A program made the translations under genes and the position numbers. A model generated the notes under the pieces. It did not search any database. It was not told where the DNA came from and saw nothing but the letters and a program-made list of their open reading frames with translations. Positions 8,027 to 17,252 of a DNA stretch of 64,000 bases are shown here, one piece after another. Origin of the DNA: Armatimonadota bacterium. Its GTDB lineage: Bacteria > Armatimonadota > Fimbriimonadia > Fimbriimonadales > Fimbriimonadaceae. The DNA is taken from positions 347,720 through 411,719 of the forward strand of contig JAFDWQ010000001.1 of assembly GCA_018268395.1 (NCBI GenBank), given 5' to 3'. Positions within the stretch are counted from its first letter, which is position 1. The number at the start of each line of letters is the position of its first letter.

Positions 8027-9022
8027 ATGAGGCGCTCATTCGTCGCAACTTCCCTCGCAAGTATCTGCCTGATCGCGGGCCTCGCTGGGTGCAATCCGGC
8101 CCCGAACAACGGGCCCACCAACACGGCCAATCCTGACAGCCAGGTTCAAACGGTCACCGTCGGCTTCTTACCGATGGTTTCGGCGATCACCCACTACGTG
8201 GCCGTTGACCAGGGCTTCTATGCCAAGCAGGGCCTCAAGGTTGAGGCAACCAAGATCACGACCAGCAACCAGTTGGCCAGCCAGTTGGCCGACGGCAAGT
8301 TAGACGCAGCCGTCGAACTCAGCCTGGTGCCACTCCTGAAGACCATCAAGCCAGGGGCGACTAAACCGGCGTTCAAACTGTTCTCAGCCAGCAGTGTGAC
8401 CGCCGACAAGTCCTTCGACGGCATCGTCGTGAAGCAGGAAAGCACCATCCGCTCGGTTACCGATCTCTCCGGAAAGCGCGTCGCCACCTTTCCAGGCACG
8501 ACCGCCAGCGCCTCGCTCACCTATGCGTTCCAGCTGATTGCTCCTGGCAAGCCGATCCCCGTTTGCAAGCCGACTGCGCCCGATCTTCAGCTCCAGGCAC
8601 TTGAAACCGGCGGTGTCGACGCGCTCTACTGCTACGAACCCACCCTGAGCCGTGCGCAGTCAAGCGGCATGCGTCTCCTGCCGAAGTCGGGTATCTACGC
8701 TTTCCTTCAAGAGGGGAGTCCTGTGGGCGTGGCGGCCGTCAACACTGAATTTGCGACATCCCGGGCAGACGCATGCAAGAAACTCGTGGCCGCCCTAGAC
8801 GAAGCCGCTCTGTACGTACGGCAGCATCCCAAGGAAGCCCGTCAGATCCTAGCCCGTGCGGAGTCAGTTGATGCAAAGGTCACAGGGTCAATGAATGACC
8901 TCAACATGGGTACAAGCTCGGAGGTTCGCTTCGAAACACTACAACGGTTCGAGTCGCTCTTACAAAAGATGCACGAAGCTGGGCCGATGCCCCTGACCAA
9001 GGATTACGTCTACGCTCCATAG
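8027..9022 (+). CDS. NMT1/SsuA-type ABC transporter substrate-binding lipoprotein
   Basis: 331 residues. A lipoprotein signal ends in GLAGC (Cys22), followed by an Asn/Pro-rich linker. The mature domain has the family features TVTVGFLPMVSAITHYVAVDQGFYAKQGLKVE, then LADGKLDAAVELSLVPLL, then DLSGKRVATFPGTTASASL, as in NMT1/THI5, SsuA and TauA proteins that bind thiamine precursors, sulfonates or similar small organic ligands. The ligand cannot be read from sequence. The ATG at 8018 is also in frame, but a perfect -10 box overlaps it, so I prefer 8027. ATPase, permease and HAD phosphatase genes follow closely. Confidence 0.85.
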   Translation: MRRSFVATSLASICLIAGLAGCNPAPNNGPTNTANPDSQVQTVTVGFLPMVSAITHYVAVDQGFYAKQGLKVEATKITTSNQLASQLADGKLDAAVELSLVPLLKTIKPGATKPAFKLFSASSVTADKSFDGIVVKQESTIRSVTDLSGKRVATFPGTTASASLTYAFQLIAPGKPIPVCKPTAPDLQLQALETGGVDALYCYEPTLSRAQSSGMRLLPKSGIYAFLQEGSPVGVAAVNTEFATSRADACKKLVAALDEAALYVRQHPKEARQILARAESVDAKVTGSMNDLNMGTSSEVRFETLQRFESLLQKMHEAGPMPLTKDYVYAP

Positions 9023-9027
9023 ACCGT

Positions 9028-9768
9028 ATGCCAACAACGATCAGATACTTGGGCGCGAGTGGCTTTCAGCTGTCCGTGCCCGACGAGGGATTGGCACTGA
9101 CTCAATGCACAGCCCTGGTTGGTCGGAGCGGCAGCGGTAAGTCAACCCTGGTGCGGGCACTTGCTGGCGACTGGACTCAGCTGGAGTTAGCGAGGGGTCT
9201 CCACAGAGGAAAAGCTCGTTCGCGGCGCCGCTTTGAAGTCCCAGCAGAGGCGATCGAACTGCGCGAACAGTTGTCAATCCTTGGGCAAGTTGTAGCTGTT
9301 CACCAAGAGGCGTCAGGCGGTTACTTGCCACTGCGGACAGTCGGTGGTCACCAATGGTTGCTCCGGCACTTGTATGGCGTCGAGCAAGCTGACGCCTTTG
9401 TTCAGCACCTCACTGCACTTGGAATTGACTTTGATGCCTCTCGACAACTATGGCCCAGCGAACTCTCCGGAGGACAGCAACGTCGACTAGCCCTGGCACT
9501 TGTCCTGGTGTTTCGGCCACAACTGCTCATCCTTGACGAGGCTCTTGCTTCCCTGGATTTCCTGGCCGCTGAAAGCGTAATGGGCCACTTGCGGGAGCTC
9601 ATGATCGAGCAAGGACTCAAAGTCATTCTCGTCTCGCACGACTTGTACTCATTGGGCACACACACGGATTCCGCAATCGCGGTGCATGAGGGGAAGCTTT
9701 CACATCACTATCGAGGCAATGCCACCGACATTGAATGGATTGCCAAGTTGCGAGGAGAGCTCATATGA
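9028..9768 (+). CDS. ABC transporter ATP-binding protein
   Basis: 246 residues with all nucleotide-binding motifs: Walker A GRSGSGKST (about 31-39), Q-loop region VVAVHQEAS, signature LSGGQQRRLAL, Walker B LLILDEALASLD, and the switch His in VILVSHD. Five bases separate it from the binding-protein gene and its TGA overlaps the permease ATG (ATGA, 9765-9768). It energises the importer of this operon. The segment between Walker A and the signature is unusual in sequence (RGLHRGKARSRRRFEVPAE), so it is a divergent member of the SsuB/TauB-like group. Confidence 0.88.
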   Translation: MPTTIRYLGASGFQLSVPDEGLALTQCTALVGRSGSGKSTLVRALAGDWTQLELARGLHRGKARSRRRFEVPAEAIELREQLSILGQVVAVHQEASGGYLPLRTVGGHQWLLRHLYGVEQADAFVQHLTALGIDFDASRQLWPSELSGGQQRRLALALVLVFRPQLLILDEALASLDFLAAESVMGHLRELMIEQGLKVILVSHDLYSLGTHTDSAIAVHEGKLSHHYRGNATDIEWIAKLRGELI

Positions 9769-10574
9769 AGGAGCGATTGCTTTCAATCACGGGAAGAATT
9801 CTCCGGAGAGCAATCCTTGCCCTGATGTCGGGGACACTCACTTGGGGCTTCGCATACGCCCTATACTTGTCAACCTCTAGATCTGGATACTACCGAACTG
9901 ACCTCCAGAGTGTTCTAGCAGCCTTCAGGCATGACTTCATGCTGTGTAGAACCTCAATCTGGCCTGACGTCCTTGCCACCGCTACACGGTCGATGGCCGT
10001 TGCCTTTGCGTCCCTTTGCTCTGCTCTTTTGCTCGGGCGCGCCTTCTCCGCTATCCAAACCGATGGCCCCTCCAGACTATTCGGATATCAGGTTGAGTCA
10101 CTTCTCGAAACCTGGAGGGCTATTCCCGTAACCATGCTCTTTGTCCTGCTTGCATTCAGCATTCAACTTGGAAGTGAGTGGACATACATTTTGATCCCTG
10201 TTCCAGTCACGACCGCCATATTGACTTCCGCAATCATGATTGCCCAGAAGTCTCGCTCCTCCGCTCGGCAGCACTTCTACTATTTGACGTTTCGTAAACA
10301 AGAGTTTCTTTGGCTCACCATTCCAGAAATCTATTTGTCAATCCGTTCCGATTTGCGCCAGACCCTACTTTACTCCGTTCTTATGGTAGTCGTACTGGAG
10401 TACATTCAGCAGCCACTATCCGGACGTGGAATTGGCGCGCATTACTACCAACTTTTCGCAACGCCACCGGCTCCGCAACTTCTCTTCGCCATGGCTTTGC
10501 CACCGTTGTTAGTAGTGTCCGTTGTCGGCGCAATCGTAGTTTCCTTCTTCGACTTAGGGATGGAGTCCTCTTGA
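9765..10574 (+). CDS. ABC transporter permease, divergent SsuC/TauC-like
   Basis: 269 residues from the ATG at 9765 (GAGGAGA ribosome site upstream, ATGA overlap with the ATPase gene). About six hydrophobic segments are visible, and the segment ARQHFYYLTFRKQEFLWLTIPEIYLSI corresponds to the cytoplasmic EAA loop that docks the ATPase, though it lacks the usual Gly. The base composition is clearly more AT-rich than the surrounding genes. With its neighbours it completes a three-part importer. The HAD gene begins at its stop codon. Confidence 0.75.
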   Translation: MKERLLSITGRILRRAILALMSGTLTWGFAYALYLSTSRSGYYRTDLQSVLAAFRHDFMLCRTSIWPDVLATATRSMAVAFASLCSALLLGRAFSAIQTDGPSRLFGYQVESLLETWRAIPVTMLFVLLAFSIQLGSEWTYILIPVPVTTAILTSAIMIAQKSRSSARQHFYYLTFRKQEFLWLTIPEIYLSIRSDLRQTLLYSVLMVVVLEYIQQPLSGRGIGAHYYQLFATPPAPQLLFAMALPPLLVVSVVGAIVVSFFDLGMESS

Positions 10575-11257
10575 ACGACACTCGTCTCGGCATCGCGTTT
10601 GACTTCGATGGAACCCTTGTTGACACCGAGGTTGCCGAAGTAGATGCGTGGAAGACTGTGGAGGAGATTTACCATGCTATCGGCGTGGCCGAGACTGTCC
10701 GAGAAGCAATTGTTTTCGGTCCGCAACATCATGCTCCCGAACTGGCCTTAGAGGTAGCGATTCGCTCTGGACAACCTCATCACGTAGTCTACGATACATA
10801 CCGGAGGGCGCTGTACAACCACCCCATCGTCTCTGAGAAGAGAGTTCGCCCGGTCGCAATTGACTTGCTTCAGGCGTGCATTCGCAAGAACTCAAGCAGA
10901 GTATTGTGCAGTGGCGCTCCATACGGTTGGATCGGGCCCTTTCTGCGGGATCTGAATTTGCGCGAAATGTTCGACGAGGTTATTACTCGAGACACCTGGC
11001 CACCGAACTACGGAAAGGCGGACATATACGCGGATCTCAAGAGCCGGCTCCAAAAGTCTGGGTGCACCCTGTTTCTCGCATTTGAGGACTCTCCAAGAGG
11101 CATTTCGGATGCTTTTGAAGGAGGATGGACACCCATCCACCTCCCAAACGGATTAATCACCGAAGCGGATCTACGGCGCATAACCGTTCCAATTGGCGTC
11201 CTTGAGAATGGCCTAGGCTACACAACGTCAGAGCTGGGTGTAACGCTCAGCAACTGA
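10571..11257 (+). CDS. HAD-superfamily phosphatase
   Basis: 228 residues starting at a TTG that overlaps the permease stop (TTGA, 10571-10574), with GGAG 5 bases upstream. Motif I is AFDFDGTLVDT with both catalytic Asp residues, motif II is the Ser/Gly in VLCSGAPYGW, the motif III Lys is in NYGKADIY, and motif IV is FEDSPRGISDA. The helical cap between motif I and II makes it a phosphoglucomutase-like subclass I HAD enzyme. Placement at the end of an importer operon suggests that it dephosphorylates the imported compound or a product of it, for example in thiamine-precursor or phosphonate use. The substrate is unknown. Confidence 0.8.
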   Translation: MNDTRLGIAFDFDGTLVDTEVAEVDAWKTVEEIYHAIGVAETVREAIVFGPQHHAPELALEVAIRSGQPHHVVYDTYRRALYNHPIVSEKRVRPVAIDLLQACIRKNSSRVLCSGAPYGWIGPFLRDLNLREMFDEVITRDTWPPNYGKADIYADLKSRLQKSGCTLFLAFEDSPRGISDAFEGGWTPIHLPNGLITEADLRRITVPIGVLENGLGYTTSELGVTLSN

Positions 11258-11316
11258 AGGTTTTCGGTTCATTGCCGAAGCTCGCAATCGCCACAGACAC
11301 TTGGGACGAGATCCAA

Positions 11317-12783
11317 TCATCCTGATAGGGGGAGGCTTATGCCAGTATGGGAACTTTGCAGCGAGGCCAACGCGTTCGGCACATTGGAGATCAGTCTCTT
11401 GAGGTACGGGCCGCGAGCGGATCGGAACTCCAGCGTCTCGCTGGTCAGGATCACTTCAAGACCCAAGTCAACCAATTCGAATGAAATATCCAGACCATGG
11501 TTGTGCCTAACCGTGTCTCTCAGCGGCGAAGCCTCAAGCCGCTTGAGAGTGGTGTTGAGATCGTGCTTGGTTGGCAAGTGGACGACGATTGTGTCCAAAT
11601 AGCCCTCGAACAATGCCAGAAACCCTGGGCTTTGGACCGTCTCCGGTTGCCGAAATGAATCAGTAGTAATTTCTATCTTGTATTCGCTGGAGTCGTCTTC
11701 ACTCTGAGCAATGCTCGCGTACACATCGAAGCCGGGAGTTATGATGGAGAAACCGTCGCCGGAGCGGTTGGCCTTGAGTTCTGAATAGAGGTACTTGAGA
11801 TTCGTGTGTAATCCCGGATAGATTTGATCGAACAGGTTATTCATGTCTTCAGACGCGATGCCCACAACGAATGCTTGCGAGGCCGGTGTGACACTGGGGA
11901 ACACTTTGTGTTTGCCCTTCAAGAATCCCGACAAGGACTTCACGGAGCCTGTGGTGATTCCACGAAGTTCCACGTGGTCGGCGATCCGCTCGACCCCAGT
12001 TGGGCCCACTGCTCGGGCTCGAATGATATTCCCAAGATCGGCGACAATGAAGTCTTTGTTGAAGTCCATAAAGGCCCTTGGCAATTGAGTGGCAGTGCCT
12101 CTCCGCGTATCTCGGATGACCTCCGGCACGCGTATGGCCAAGTACTCTTGCAGATCCTGGGCATATAGAAGTTCATTCTCGCGAAGGATGGCAGGGATGT
12201 CTCCCGATATCGCTTCCAAGAGGCAGCTTGTCCAATAGCCATGCCGAGCAGCAACGTATGGAAAGGAGCGCTCATCGCTACTGCAGGAGGCAAATATAAC
12301 TACGGCTCGGGCGTCTCTGTCGTACATCCTTAACTCCTCGGCCGAGAAAGTGCCAGTCGGGGAGCGAGTAGACGAAAGAAGCTCCAACCCACTGTGACAG
12401 GCGTCAACAAAAAGCATTGCTTTTTGAGCTCGCAACGAAGTTATTCGTCGGAAAATGTCTTCCAGTTCTATGGTCGAATCGTCGAGACGTTCAAGGTAAG
12501 TGTCAATGGCAGAGAGCCTGTTCCTGTCTTTTACTCGGAACCCGTGACCGGCATAGTAGAGAACAACTACGTCTCGTTCGCCCACTCTTCCCACGAGATC
12601 GTCCAGTTCTACGCGGATGCGAGTTAGGGTGGTCACGTCGCTTAGAAGGACTCTGGCATCGACTTCGTGTCCCATGTTGGCCCACGCGCTGGCGAAATCG
12701 GTTGCATCGTTTTCAGCGAAGTCCACTGTCGAGAGGCTGGCGTCGTGATATTTCTCGATTCCAAATGCGCGTACGTAGATCAT
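11317..12783 (-). CDS. Caspase-like protease (peptidase C14) with unknown C-terminal domain
   Basis: 488 residues. The N-terminal 240 residues are a C14 caspase/metacaspase fold: AFGIEKYHDASLSTVDFAENDA, the catalytic His80 in LYYAGHG, the catalytic Cys129 in LFVDACHSG, then VIFASCSSDERSFPY and GYWTSCLLEAI. Residues about 270-488 are not recognised; they contain no membrane helix and seem alpha-beta. Bacterial caspases with extra domains act in suicide-type defence or regulated proteolysis, with the C-terminal domain often sensing or guiding. It is alone, convergent with the HAD gene. AGGA lies 8 bases before the ATG. The caspase part is firm, the biological role is open. Confidence 0.85.
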   Translation of the reverse strand: MIYVRAFGIEKYHDASLSTVDFAENDATDFASAWANMGHEVDARVLLSDVTTLTRIRVELDDLVGRVGERDVVVLYYAGHGFRVKDRNRLSAIDTYLERLDDSTIELEDIFRRITSLRAQKAMLFVDACHSGLELLSSTRSPTGTFSAEELRMYDRDARAVVIFASCSSDERSFPYVAARHGYWTSCLLEAISGDIPAILRENELLYAQDLQEYLAIRVPEVIRDTRRGTATQLPRAFMDFNKDFIVADLGNIIRARAVGPTGVERIADHVELRGITTGSVKSLSGFLKGKHKVFPSVTPASQAFVVGIASEDMNNLFDQIYPGLHTNLKYLYSELKANRSGDGFSIITPGFDVYASIAQSEDDSSEYKIEITTDSFRQPETVQSPGFLALFEGYLDTIVVHLPTKHDLNTTLKRLEASPLRDTVRHNHGLDISFELVDLGLEVILTSETLEFRSARGPYLKRLISNVPNALASLQSSHTGISLPLSG

Positions 12784-12885
12784 GGAGGATGTCCTGCCCT
12801 GGTGCTCTCCAATCTTCCTCGAATGAACCTATTTATGACGGCTCGGTTCCCTGCTGGGCACACCGAAGGCTTCGCGTGTGACTCT

Positions 12886-13005
12886 GTAGCCCAGCCCGTA
12901 GCCCAAGAGAGCCCTGCTAAGTGAGGCGCAACCAGGGCCTATGCCCGGGTTTCTACGTAGTTTCAGACTCAGTCAGGTAGACGGTTCCTTTCCCGCGCAC
13001 CACTT
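12886..13005. repeat. Left imperfect direct repeat bounding the copper island
   Basis: Contains two GTAGCCCA boxes 12 bases apart (12886, 12898), CCGGGTTTCTAC (12945-12956), a 16-base spacer, and TCAGGTAGACGG (12973-12984) running on to CCTTTCCCGCGCACCA. The same elements recur in the same order, orientation and near-identical spacing at 26780-26897. The two copies enclose all copper genes. They look like attachment-site or element-end sequences. The rest of 12784-13095 holds no gene. Confidence 0.7.
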
Positions 13006-13095
13006 GGACTCAGGTTCATTTCAACCCAGACCAAGTACCAATACCAGGAACTCTGTTCGGCAAAATGCGAACCCTTAGAAGTGTCGATAGGACGT

Positions 13096-15513
13096 CTACA
13101 ACGGGACTGTTCGAAGTCTGAGCGAATTCCCGATCACAGACACCGAGCTTAGGCTCATTGCCAAAGCGGCGATCATGGGACTCAACAGGAGCCCCGTGAA
13201 CGGATAGAGCAGCCCCGCGGCGATCGGGACTCCGAGTACGTTGTACACGAACGCGAAGAACAGGTTCTGGCGGATGTTGCGCATGACCGCCTGACTCAGC
13301 CTTCTGGCGCGGACAATGCCGCTGAGGTCGCCCTTGACGAGCGTGATCGAAGCGCTCTCGATCGCCACGTCGGTTCCCGTCCCCATCGCGATGCCGACTT
13401 GGGCCTGCGAAAGCGCCGGCGCGTCGTTGATGCCGTCGCCCGCCATGGCGACGAACTTGCCTTCGCTCTGTAGCCTCTGGATTACCTCCCGCTTTCGCTC
13501 CGGCAAGACTTCGGCCTCGACATCGTCGATCCCTAGTTCTTTGGCGACCGCAGCCGCCGTGGTCTTGCTATCGCCGGTCAGCATGACCACGTGAAGGCCC
13601 TCGTCCCGAAGAGCTTTCAAGGCGGCAGGTGTAGTCCCTTTGATAGGATCGGCGATACCGATCAACCCGACCAAGTCCGTGCCCTTGACGACGTACACGA
13701 CGGTCTGGGCTTGGGCCCTCATCGCTTCCGCTCGTGCCGCAGCCTCCTCCTCCTCGACACCGAGTTCCACAAGAAGGGCGCGGTTGCCCAAGCCCGCCTT
13801 GTCGCCTCCTATTGTGCCGGTGACGCCCTTGCCGGTGACCGAAGCAAAGTCAGCGACGGTCTCAGCAGCCACCGCCCGCTCCTTCGCGGATGCCAAAATG
13901 GCTTGAGCCAGCGGGTGCTCGCTACCAGCTTCGAGCCCGGCGGCAATGTTGAGGACGCTCGCTTCGTCTCCAATGAGCGCCACGACGCTGACGACCTTCG
14001 GGCGTCCTTCCGTCAGAGTGCCCGTCTTGTCCACGACCAGGGTGTCCACCTTCTCGAACGTCTCGAGAGCTTCAGCACTCTTGATGAGGACGCCCGCATG
14101 CGCTCCCCTTCCTGTCCCGACCATGATGGACATCGGGGTGGCCAATCCTAGAGCACAAGGGCAGGCGATGATGAGGACGGCGACCGAGTTGATCACGGCA
14201 TAGGCCATGGCCGGAGCCGGGCCGAAGGCTGCCCAGACAATGAAGGTGACGACGGCGATCAGGATCACGGCGGGCACAAAGTAGCCCGCGACCAAGTCGG
14301 CGAGGCGCTGGATCGGGGCGCGGCTACGTTGGGCCTCGCTCACCATCTTGACGATCTGGGCCAGCAGCGTCTCGGAGCCAACGCGCTCCGCTTTCATCAG
14401 GAACGAGCCTGTGCCGTTCACCGTCGCGCCCGTCACCTTCGAACCCGCCTCCTTCTGCACGGGCATGGGCTCGCCGGTCACCATGGACTCGTCGACAGAA
14501 CTGGTTCCTTCGGTGACCACTCCGTCGACCGGGATCTTTTCGCCGGGCCTCACCCGCAACACGTCGCCCACGGCGACTTGCTCCAGGGGAATGTCGGTCT
14601 CTTCGCCGTTCCGGACGACGCGCGCCGTCTTTGGCGCAAGTCCAAGGAGCATCTTGATCGCGGAGCTCGTCTGGCTCCGAGCCTTCAGCTCAAGCACTTG
14701 GCCAAGCAAGACCAATGTCGTGATGACCGCTGCCGCCTCGAAGTAGAGGTCGACTCCTCCCATCGCGTTTCTGAAGGACGCGGGGAAAATGGCCGGAGCG
14801 AGAACGCCCACGACGCTGTAGAGCCAGGCGACCCCCGTCCCCATCGCGATCAAGGTGAACATGTTGGGGCTGCGGTGGACGACGGACGCCCAAGCGCGCT
14901 GAAAGAACGGCCAGCCGCCCCAGAGCACGACCGGCGTCGCCAGAGCAAACTCTGCCCAGCCGAGAACTCCATGGGGAATCCATCGAGAGACGTCCTGTCC
15001 GAACAAATGGGGCATGACGGCAAGAAGCAGGGGCAACGTGAGGGCGCTGCTGACCCAGAACCGGCTCGACATGTCGACGAGCTCGGGATCCGGGCCCTCC
15101 TCGAGGGTCACGGTCTGAGGCTCAAGCGCCATTCCACAGATAGGGCACGTACCTGGCTCGTCCCGGACGATCTGTGGGTGCACCGGGCAGACGTACTTCG
15201 TGACCGTCTTCGGCGCGACCGGGTGCTCGGGCTCCAGGGCCATGCCGCACTTGGGACACGAGCCAGTCCCCTTCTGGCGCACTTCGGGGTGCATCGGACA
15301 GACGTACCACACGTCCGCGCTTCCCACCGCCTGCGTTGCAGGCTGCTTCTGCAGGTATTTGTCAGGATCGCTCTTGAACCGCTCCAAACACCCTTGGCTG
15401 CAGAAGTAGTACGTCTGCCCGTTGTGCACGGCCCTCCCGGCCGCCTCCTCCGGCGTGACCGTCATACCGCACACGGGGTCGGTTTCCTGCCTCATACCAG
15501 CGGGGGTATTCAT
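13096..15513 (-). CDS. copA: Copper-translocating P1B-type ATPase with YHS and two metal-binding N-terminal motifs
   Basis: 805 residues from the ATG at 15513, which overlaps the csoR stop (ATGA). An N-terminal YHS domain (DPVCGM at 12-17, [12 protein letters not shown] at 35-46) is followed by two short heavy-metal-binding repeats (YVCPMHPEV...[10 protein letters not shown], about 70-95, and YVCPVHPQI...[10 protein letters not shown], about 107-132). The membrane metal site is [10 protein letters not shown], the phosphorylated Asp is in DKTGTLTEG, the P1B His-Pro is [10 protein letters not shown], and [12 protein letters not shown] is the hinge motif. CPC with these N-terminal domains marks a Cu+ exporter. 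Regulation by CsoR is expected from the operator upstream of the csoR-copA pair. Confidence 0.95.
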   Translation of the reverse strand: MNTPAGMRQETDPVCGMTVTPEEAAGRAVHNGQTYYFCSQGCLERFKSDPDKYLQKQPATQAVGSADVWYVCPMHPEVRQKGTGSCPKCGMALEPEHPVAPKTVTKYVCPVHPQIVRDEPGTCPICGMALEPQTVTLEEGPDPELVDMSSRFWVSSALTLPLLLAVMPHLFGQDVSRWIPHGVLGWAEFALATPVVLWGGWPFFQRAWASVVHRSPNMFTLIAMGTGVAWLYSVVGVLAPAIFPASFRNAMGGVDLYFEAAAVITTLVLLGQVLELKARSQTSSAIKMLLGLAPKTARVVRNGEETDIPLEQVAVGDVLRVRPGEKIPVDGVVTEGTSSVDESMVTGEPMPVQKEAGSKVTGATVNGTGSFLMKAERVGSETLLAQIVKMVSEAQRSRAPIQRLADLVAGYFVPAVILIAVVTFIVWAAFGPAPAMAYAVINSVAVLIIACPCALGLATPMSIMVGTGRGAHAGVLIKSAEALETFEKVDTLVVDKTGTLTEGRPKVVSVVALIGDEASVLNIAAGLEAGSEHPLAQAILASAKERAVAAETVADFASVTGKGVTGTIGGDKAGLGNRALLVELGVEEEEAAARAEAMRAQAQTVVYVVKGTDLVGLIGIADPIKGTTPAALKALRDEGLHVVMLTGDSKTTAAAVAKELGIDDVEAEVLPERKREVIQRLQSEGKFVAMAGDGINDAPALSQAQVGIAMGTGTDVAIESASITLVKGDLSGIVRARRLSQAVMRNIRQNLFFAFVYNVLGVPIAAGLLYPFTGLLLSPMIAALAMSLSSVSVIGNSLRLRTVPL
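15494..15509. promoter_or_regulatory. Second CsoR-like palindrome inside the copA start
   Basis: ATACC-N6-GGTAT (15494-15509) lies within the first codons of copA. It resembles the operator upstream of csoR (ATACCC-N4-GGGTAT) and could let CsoR roadblock or tune copA separately. It may also be chance, since the site is imperfect. Confidence 0.35.
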
Positions 15514-15800
15514 CGCACCAGCTTCCTGAAGACCTCGTCCAGCTCGTCCAGGACTTCGTCCCTGGACATCGCTTTCGTGGCTTTGTGCGCCCCTTCTGTA
15601 CCATGGCCGACGATGCAGTTCTTGACGTGTTGCGACGCGAGGGCGACCGAGACTTGACCCAATGCAGAACTCACGGCCGAGATCTGGTTGAGGATGTCGC
15701 AGCAATAGGCGTCCTCTTCAAGGAGCCTTCGGACACCGCGCACCTGCCCCTCAATGCGGGCGAGGCGCCGGTCGATCGCTTTCCGTTCGTTGGCGTGCAT
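15510..15800 (-). CDS. csoR: CsoR-family copper-sensing repressor
   Basis: 96 residues, all-helical, with the family opening [20 protein letters not shown]. The copper ligands fit exactly: Cys33 (AYCCDIL), His58 and Cys62 (ASQHVKNC), the same 25- and 4-residue spacing as Cys36-His61-Cys65 of the Mycobacterium tuberculosis protein. Cu(I) binding releases CsoR from DNA. The gene is immediately upstream of copA with a 4-base overlap, and a palindromic operator lies 10 bases before its start codon, so it represses itself and copA. Confidence 0.93.
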   Translation of the reverse strand: MHANERKAIDRRLARIEGQVRGVRRLLEEDAYCCDILNQISAVSSALGQVSVALASQHVKNCIVGHGTEGAHKATKAMSRDEVLDELDEVFRKLVR

Positions 15801-15809
15801 GTCCTCACA

Positions 15810-15825
15810 ATACCCACGAGGGTAT
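15810..15825. promoter_or_regulatory. CsoR operator upstream of csoR-copA
   Basis: ATACCC-ACGA-GGGTAT is a perfect palindrome, 10 bases before the csoR ATG. It matches the known CsoR box pattern (TACCC...GGGTA). TATTGT on the minus strand overlaps its proximal end and could be the -10 element. It also lies just past the stop of the neighbouring outer-membrane gene. Confidence 0.75.
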
Positions 15826-15838
15826 ACGGCGACAAGGA

Positions 15839-17236
15839 CTACCTGCGGGCTCGGAGAGCCATCGGCATTTCGTGCTTCATCTGCGAAGGCCGGACGCGAA
15901 CGAACACGCCAAGGCTGACGGGGTTCTTTCCGTAGAAGGGATCAAGCTCTGAGGGGAAGGCGAACAGCCCGACGAAGCCGCCAATACCGACGTCGTAGCC
16001 GCCGCTGCTCGCGAAGTCGCGGGTCAGGCCGAGCACCAGTTTGTTGATCGTATGCGTTCCGGGAGGAACGCCGACGAGTTCATCCTTCTCGACCCGCTCG
16101 AAACGGCCGAAGTACGAGGTCGGCCCTTGGAAGTACGTCGCTTCAAGACCGACCGCCGACGTCTTTCCGTCGGGCTTGATGTTCTGGCCAAAGAATGCGG
16201 TCGCGGAGAAGTTGTCGCCGTTCGGCATGGGCCGGGAGAACATCGCGCTCGCGGTCAAGCGGTGCTGATCGACCCCAGGCTCCAGCGCTTCCGGCTCCTT
16301 GAGGAAACCGTACGAAAGCTGCAGCGACCACTCTTTGGTGGGGTTGAACGTCACCCGGCCTGACGCCGAGTTCAGCCGGATCGGATCGAAGTCGAAGCGG
16401 TCTTCGTCAGGCTCCCTGTCATTGAACCATGACCCTTCGACCTGGAGCTTGTCGCCGAGGATCACGCCACCAGTGAGGACGCCGAAGGAGATGTGGGTCG
16501 AGTCGAACCAGTGATGGCTGATTGGCGCCTCCGGGTTCTCCATCCCGCTGGGCCGGTGGAGGTACATCGGGCCACCCAGGGCCGGTTCACCGACCGGGCC
16601 GCCGTACAGAAAGAAGCGAGCGTTCTCACCAATGGGATGACTGTAGGACGCCGTCAGTTCAGCGAACAGGTCGTGCGGGTGCTGGCGGTCTTGCAACGGC
16701 TTTCCGTTCTCGGTCTCTCCCGTTTGGAACAGGTTTGGATACCCTTTCTTGCCGTTAAAGGCGGCGTCCAGAGAGAACATGCCTTGGAGCCCGAAGATTC
16801 CTCCGCCGACCTCCCGGCGGCCCATCACCATGACCATCGAAGTGCTGAAGAACTGCGAATCGCCGCGCTTGCCCCCAGCGTCGGTGTAGTTCGCGCTCGC
16901 CATGCCCATGAGGCTCACGTCGAATCCCCCCCAGCGTCCCAGGGCCTTCATGAACATCGGCGAGCTTTCCGGCATCCAGCTTGTGCCTGAGCCCTCCTTG
17001 GACATCATCCAGTCGCCGAGCTTGCCCTTCATCGAGTCCATGCCGTGATCCAACGGCATGCCCGGCATGTGGTGCTCGTGCTGCTGGGCAGGTTCAGCCT
17101 TGTGCCCCTCGTGCTGTGTCTTTGGGGGAGTCTGGTGTTCCTTGCCCTGATGCTGGTGCTCTTGAGCGACCGGCACTAGACCGACCGCCCTTAGAGCCAT
17201 GGCCAGCCCAAGGGCGGCCGAGGTCGTCTCACACAT
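15839..17236 (-). CDS. Secreted outer-membrane beta-barrel protein with His/Met-rich N-terminal segment
   Basis: 465 residues from the ATG at 17236, preceded by a GGGAG ribosome site and followed by a signal peptide. The mature N-terminus is full of His and Met (HQHQGKEHQ, HEGHKAE, QQHEHHMPGMPLDHGMDSM), fit to bind copper. The rest is rich in short alternating strands, ends in aromatic/charged strands, and looks like a beta-barrel. Homologues often accompany copper or silver efflux genes in environmental bacteria; no mechanism is established that I know of. It follows the Csp gene by 16 bp and is co-transcribed with it. It may bind or release copper at the outer membrane. Confidence 0.7.
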   Translation of the reverse strand: MCETTSAALGLAMALRAVGLVPVAQEHQHQGKEHQTPPKTQHEGHKAEPAQQHEHHMPGMPLDHGMDSMKGKLGDWMMSKEGSGTSWMPESSPMFMKALGRWGGFDVSLMGMASANYTDAGGKRGDSQFFSTSMVMVMGRREVGGGIFGLQGMFSLDAAFNGKKGYPNLFQTGETENGKPLQDRQHPHDLFAELTASYSHPIGENARFFLYGGPVGEPALGGPMYLHRPSGMENPEAPISHHWFDSTHISFGVLTGGVILGDKLQVEGSWFNDREPDEDRFDFDPIRLNSASGRVTFNPTKEWSLQLSYGFLKEPEALEPGVDQHRLTASAMFSRPMPNGDNFSATAFFGQNIKPDGKTSAVGLEATYFQGPTSYFGRFERVEKDELVGVPPGTHTINKLVLGLTRDFASSGGYDVGIGGFVGLFAFPSELDPFYGKNPVSLGVFVRVRPSQMKHEMPMALRARR

Positions 17237-17252
17237 TGTTCGCTCCCTTGGT

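Noticed and set aside
12930-13005. tRNA-like CCA end in the left island repeat (GCGCACCA)
   Set aside because: No cloverleaf can be drawn from the surrounding bases, and the second copy has the same limits.
14329-15657. 442-codon plus-strand frame
   Set aside because: Antisense to copA, which has all P-type ATPase motifs; the frame has no recognisable features.
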